From an uncultured Clostridia bacterium (GTDB taxonomy: Bacteria > Bacillota > Clostridia > Christensenellales > Pumilibacteraceae): a stretch of 22,339 bases of DNA. The first letter of the stretch is position 1. Each line of letters opens with the position of its first letter. The stretch spans positions 1 through 22,339 of the forward strand of contig CAKQPR010000026.1 in NCBI GenBank assembly GCA_934270565.1. Direction: 5' to 3'. The translations under genes were made by a program, and so were the position numbers. The notes beneath the pieces were generated by a model. The model ran no database searches. It was not told the origin of the DNA and saw nothing but the letters and a program-made list of their open reading frames with translations. Positions 19,647-22,339 of the stretch are shown one piece after another.

Positions 19647-22298
19647 ATGGCAAAAAAGTATTGTTATCTCTTCTCCGAGGGTAACGCGAAAATGCGCGAA
19701 CTCTTGGGCGGCAAAGGCGCTAACCTTGCCGAGATGACCGGTCTGGGACTTCCCGTTCCTCAGGGATTCACGATTTCCACCGAGGCTTGCACTCAGTATT
19801 ACGAGGACGGCAGAATGATCAATTCGTCCATTCAGGCGGAAATCATGGAGTACATCGACAAGATGGAAAAGCTCGTCGGCAAGAAGTTCGGAGACAAAGA
19901 GAATCCGCTTCTTGTTTCCGTCCGCTCGGGCGCTCGCGCTTCGATGCCCGGTATGATGGACACCATTCTCAACCTCGGTCTTAACGAAGAGGTAGTCGAG
20001 GTTATCGCCAAGAAGTCGGGCAACCCCCGCTGGGCGTGGGACTGCTACCGCCGCTTTATCCAGATGTTCTCGGACGTCGTTATGGAAGTGGGCAAGAAGT
20101 ACTTCGAAAAGCTCATCGACGAGATGAAGGAAAAGAAGGGCATCACTTACGACGTAGAGCTTACCGCAGACGACCTCAAAGAGCTTGCCAACCAGTTCAA
20201 GGCAGAATATAAGAAACAGCTCGGAACAGACTTCCCGTCCGATCCGAAAGTTCAGCTTTTCGAAGCGGTCAAAGCCGTTTTCCGTTCGTGGGACAACCCC
20301 CGCGCGAACATTTACCGTATGGACCACGACATTCCGTATTCGTGGGGTACTGCGGTAAACGTTCAGATGATGGCGTTCGGTAATATGGGCGACACGTCGG
20401 GTACCGGCGTTGCGTTCACCCGTAACCCCGCTACCGGCGAAAAGGGTCTTATGGGCGAGTTCCTCGTGAACGCTCAGGGCGAGGACGTCGTTGCCGGAGT
20501 TCGTACCCCGATGCCCATCGCTCAGATGAAGGACGTTTTCCCCGAAGCTTACGACGAATTTCAGAAAGTCTGCAACATTCTCGAGAACCATTACCGCGAT
20601 ATGCAGGATATGGAATTCACCATCGAGAACAAGAAGCTTTATATGCTCCAGACCCGTAACGGTAAGCGTACCGCCGCCGCCGCTATCAAGATCGCTTGCG
20701 ACCTTATCGACGAAGGTATGATTACCGAGAAGGAAGCGCTTATGCAGATCGACGCGAAGAGCCTCGACATGCTTCTTCACCCGCAGTTCGACCCGAAGGC
20801 GCTCAAAGCCGCGGACAAGAACAACGTCGTCGGCAAAGGTATCGCCGCTTCCCCCGGCGCCGCCGCAGGTCAGATCGTATTCACCGCAGAGGACGCGGTT
20901 ATCGAAGGCAAGAAGGGCAAGAAAGTCGTGCTCGTTCGTCTCGAAACCAGCCCCGAAGATATCGAGGGTATGAAATACGCTCAGGGTATTCTTACCGTCC
21001 GCGGCGGTCAGACTTCGCACGCGGCAGTCGTTGCCCGCGGTATGGGTACTTGCTGCGTTTCCGGTTGCGGAGACATCAAGATGGACGAGGAGAACAAGCA
21101 GTTCACGCTCGCGGGCAAAGTGTTCCGCGAAGGCGACGTTCTCTCGCTCGACGGCTCTACCGGTAATATTTACGACACCCTTATCGCGACCGTTCCCGCC
21201 GATCCCAACAGCGGTTACTTCGGACGTATTATGGAACTCGCCGATAAGTACAAGGCTATGGGCGTTCGCACCAACGCCGACACCCCCAAGGACGCTAAAC
21301 AAGCCGCCGCTTTCGGCGCTCAGGGTATCGGTCTTTGCCGTACCGAGCATATGTTCTTCGATCCCGCTCGTATCGGCGCTTTCCGCGAGATGATTTGCGC
21401 GGACACCGTAGAGGAGCGTAAAGCCGCGCTCGACAAGATCGAGCCGATGCAGCAGGCAGACTTCGAGGGACTTTTCGAGGCGCTCGGCGGTTACCCCGTA
21501 ACCATTCGTTTCCTCGATCCCCCGCTTCACGAGTTCGTTCCCACCGCGGAAGAGGATATCGAAGCGCTTGCTAAGACGCAGGGCAAAACCGTTCAGCAGA
21601 TCAAACAGATCATTTCCGACCTCCACGAGTTCAACCCCATGATGGGTCACCGCGGATGCCGCCTTACCGTCACCTATCCCGAAATCGCGGTTATGCAGAC
21701 CAGCGCCGTGATCAAAGCCGCTATCGCCGTCAAGAAGAATCATAAGGACTGGAATATCGTTCCCGAAATCATGATCCCGCTCACCGGCGAGGCTAAGGAA
21801 ATGAAGTTCGTTAAGGATATTGTCGTCAAAACCGCCGACGAAATCATCAAGGCTGCCGGCAGCGACCTTAAGTACGAAGTCGGTACCATGATCGAGATCC
21901 CGCGCGCCGCGCTTACCGCCGACGCAATCGCGAAAGAAGCCGAATTCTTCTGCTTCGGTACCAACGACCTTACCCAGATGACCTTCGGTTTCAGCCGCGA
22001 CGACGCAGGCAAGTTCCTTCCCGCATATTACGCCAACAAGATCTACGAGTCCGATCCGTTCGCTCGTCTCGATCAGATCGGCGTGGGCAAGCTTATGAAG
22101 ATGGCAGTAGAGCTCGGCAGATCCGTCCGCCCCGAAATGCACTGCGGTATCTGCGGCGAACACGGCGGAGATCCTTCCTCCATCGAGTTCTGCCACGAGA
22201 TCGGCCTTACCTATGTTTCCTGCTCGCCCTACCGCGTGCCGATCGCTCGTCTCGCCGCCGCTCAGGCGAATATCCGTAATCCGAGGGCGACCAAATAA
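19647..22298 (+). CDS. ppdK: Pyruvate, phosphate dikinase
   Basis: This cytoplasmic enzyme interconverts pyruvate, ATP and phosphate with PEP, AMP and pyrophosphate. In anaerobic Firmicutes it often runs glycolytically, in PPi-linked metabolism. At 883 aa it has the normal length. The N-terminal ATP-grasp domain begins GGKGANLAEMTGLGLPVP and includes ARASMPGMMDTILNLG. The central phosphohistidine domain has GGQTSHAAVVARGMG with catalytic His458 and the regulatory-type Thr456. The C-terminal PEP/pyruvate TIM barrel includes GFGTNDLTQ-like FCFGTNDLTQMTFG and the active-site Cys836 in HCGICGEHGGDP. AAGGAG (19635-19640) is six bases before the ATG. Codon choice differs from the neighbours, with AAG for Lys and TTC and CCC much commoner, as expected for a highly expressed gene. 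It is monocistronic as far as can be seen. Confidence 0.98.
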   Translation: MAKKYCYLFSEGNAKMRELLGGKGANLAEMTGLGLPVPQGFTISTEACTQYYEDGRMINSSIQAEIMEYIDKMEKLVGKKFGDKENPLLVSVRSGARASMPGMMDTILNLGLNEEVVEVIAKKSGNPRWAWDCYRRFIQMFSDVVMEVGKKYFEKLIDEMKEKKGITYDVELTADDLKELANQFKAEYKKQLGTDFPSDPKVQLFEAVKAVFRSWDNPRANIYRMDHDIPYSWGTAVNVQMMAFGNMGDTSGTGVAFTRNPATGEKGLMGEFLVNAQGEDVVAGVRTPMPIAQMKDVFPEAYDEFQKVCNILENHYRDMQDMEFTIENKKLYMLQTRNGKRTAAAAIKIACDLIDEGMITEKEALMQIDAKSLDMLLHPQFDPKALKAADKNNVVGKGIAASPGAAAGQIVFTAEDAVIEGKKGKKVVLVRLETSPEDIEGMKYAQGILTVRGGQTSHAAVVARGMGTCCVSGCGDIKMDEENKQFTLAGKVFREGDVLSLDGSTGNIYDTLIATVPADPNSGYFGRIMELADKYKAMGVRTNADTPKDAKQAAAFGAQGIGLCRTEHMFFDPARIGAFREMICADTVEERKAALDKIEPMQQADFEGLFEALGGYPVTIRFLDPPLHEFVPTAEEDIEALAKTQGKTVQQIKQIISDLHEFNPMMGHRGCRLTVTYPEIAVMQTSAVIKAAIAVKKNHKDWNIVPEIMIPLTGEAKEMKFVKDIVVKTADEIIKAAGSDLKYEVGTMIEIPRAALTADAIAKEAEFFCFGTNDLTQMTFGFSRDDAGKFLPAYYANKIYESDPFARLDQIGVGKLMKMAVELGRSVRPEMHCGICGEHGGDPSSIEFCHEIGLTYVSCSPYRVPIARLAAAQANIRNPRATK

Positions 22299-22339
22299 GG
22301 TCAAAAACGGCTTAAAAACTCATATTTTATACTAAAACA
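22299..22339. other. Short sequence after ppdK, window end
   Basis: Only 41 bp follow the ppdK stop. They are AT-rich and show no complete terminator. 'aaaaacgg' could be the start of one cut off by the window edge. Confidence 0.4.

Noticed and set aside
19623..22304. Open frame of about 890 codons antisense to the whole of ppdK
   Set aside because: It mirrors the strong codon bias of ppdK, and its translation shows no domain. The start lies outside any promoter or ribosome binding site. It is a shadow frame.

Overview
The window looks like a chromosomal segment of an uncultured, probably gut-associated, Clostridia-like Firmicute. This rests on Gram-positive style promoters (TTGACA/TATAAT, often with a TGn or TRTG extension before the -10), strong AAGGAG-type ribosome binding sites, a Soj-type ParA, PocR/AraC regulators, an unlinked pyruvate phosphate dikinase, and intracellular glycoside hydrolases paired with a sugar-type MFS transporter. 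Genus-level placement is not possible from sequence reading alone.

Layout. 1-716 is a gene-free repeat island ending in the ftsH promoter. 717-2654 is ftsH, followed by an unknown membrane-anchored protein (2756-3361) and a terminator. 3600-5324 encodes a secreted papain-like protease with a Pro/Glu-rich stalk and a C-terminal membrane tail. 5465-7892 is a minus-strand operon reading parA, araC, araC. 8104-8763 is a divergent HAD phosphatase. 8883-9731 (minus, PocR-AraC regulator) and 9843-11159 (plus, FAD-dependent oxidoreductase) form a divergent regulator/enzyme pair. 11160-12164 is a second repeat island. 12165-16204 is a three-gene carbohydrate operon: two tandem paralogous clan GH-A glycosidases and an MFS transporter. 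It converges on, and overlaps by 117 bp, a fourth AraC regulator (16088-17068, minus). 17069-18073 is the third repeat island. 18074-19231 is a lipoprotein with a beta-helix-like domain, whose promoter has a nine-G run between -35 and -10. 19232-19646 holds a terminator, decayed repeats and the ppdK promoter; ppdK fills 19647-22298.

How it works together. The middle of the window is a regulated carbohydrate-use neighbourhood. An MFS permease would import a glycoside or oligosaccharide, two cytoplasmic glycosidases would cleave it, an FAD oxidoreductase may act on a related metabolite, and AraC proteins would sense and control expression. PPDK links glycolysis to pyruvate. The protease and the lipoprotein are envelope proteins, the latter with a promoter that could be phase-variable.

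The most unusual signals are: (1) two subfamilies of a 27-nt hairpin repeat in the repeat islands that differ at exactly three stem base pairs, all compensatory; (2) the poly-G promoter spacer; (3) a protease gene whose predicted transcription start falls on its ATG; and (4) a parA in an operon with two AraC genes and no parB.
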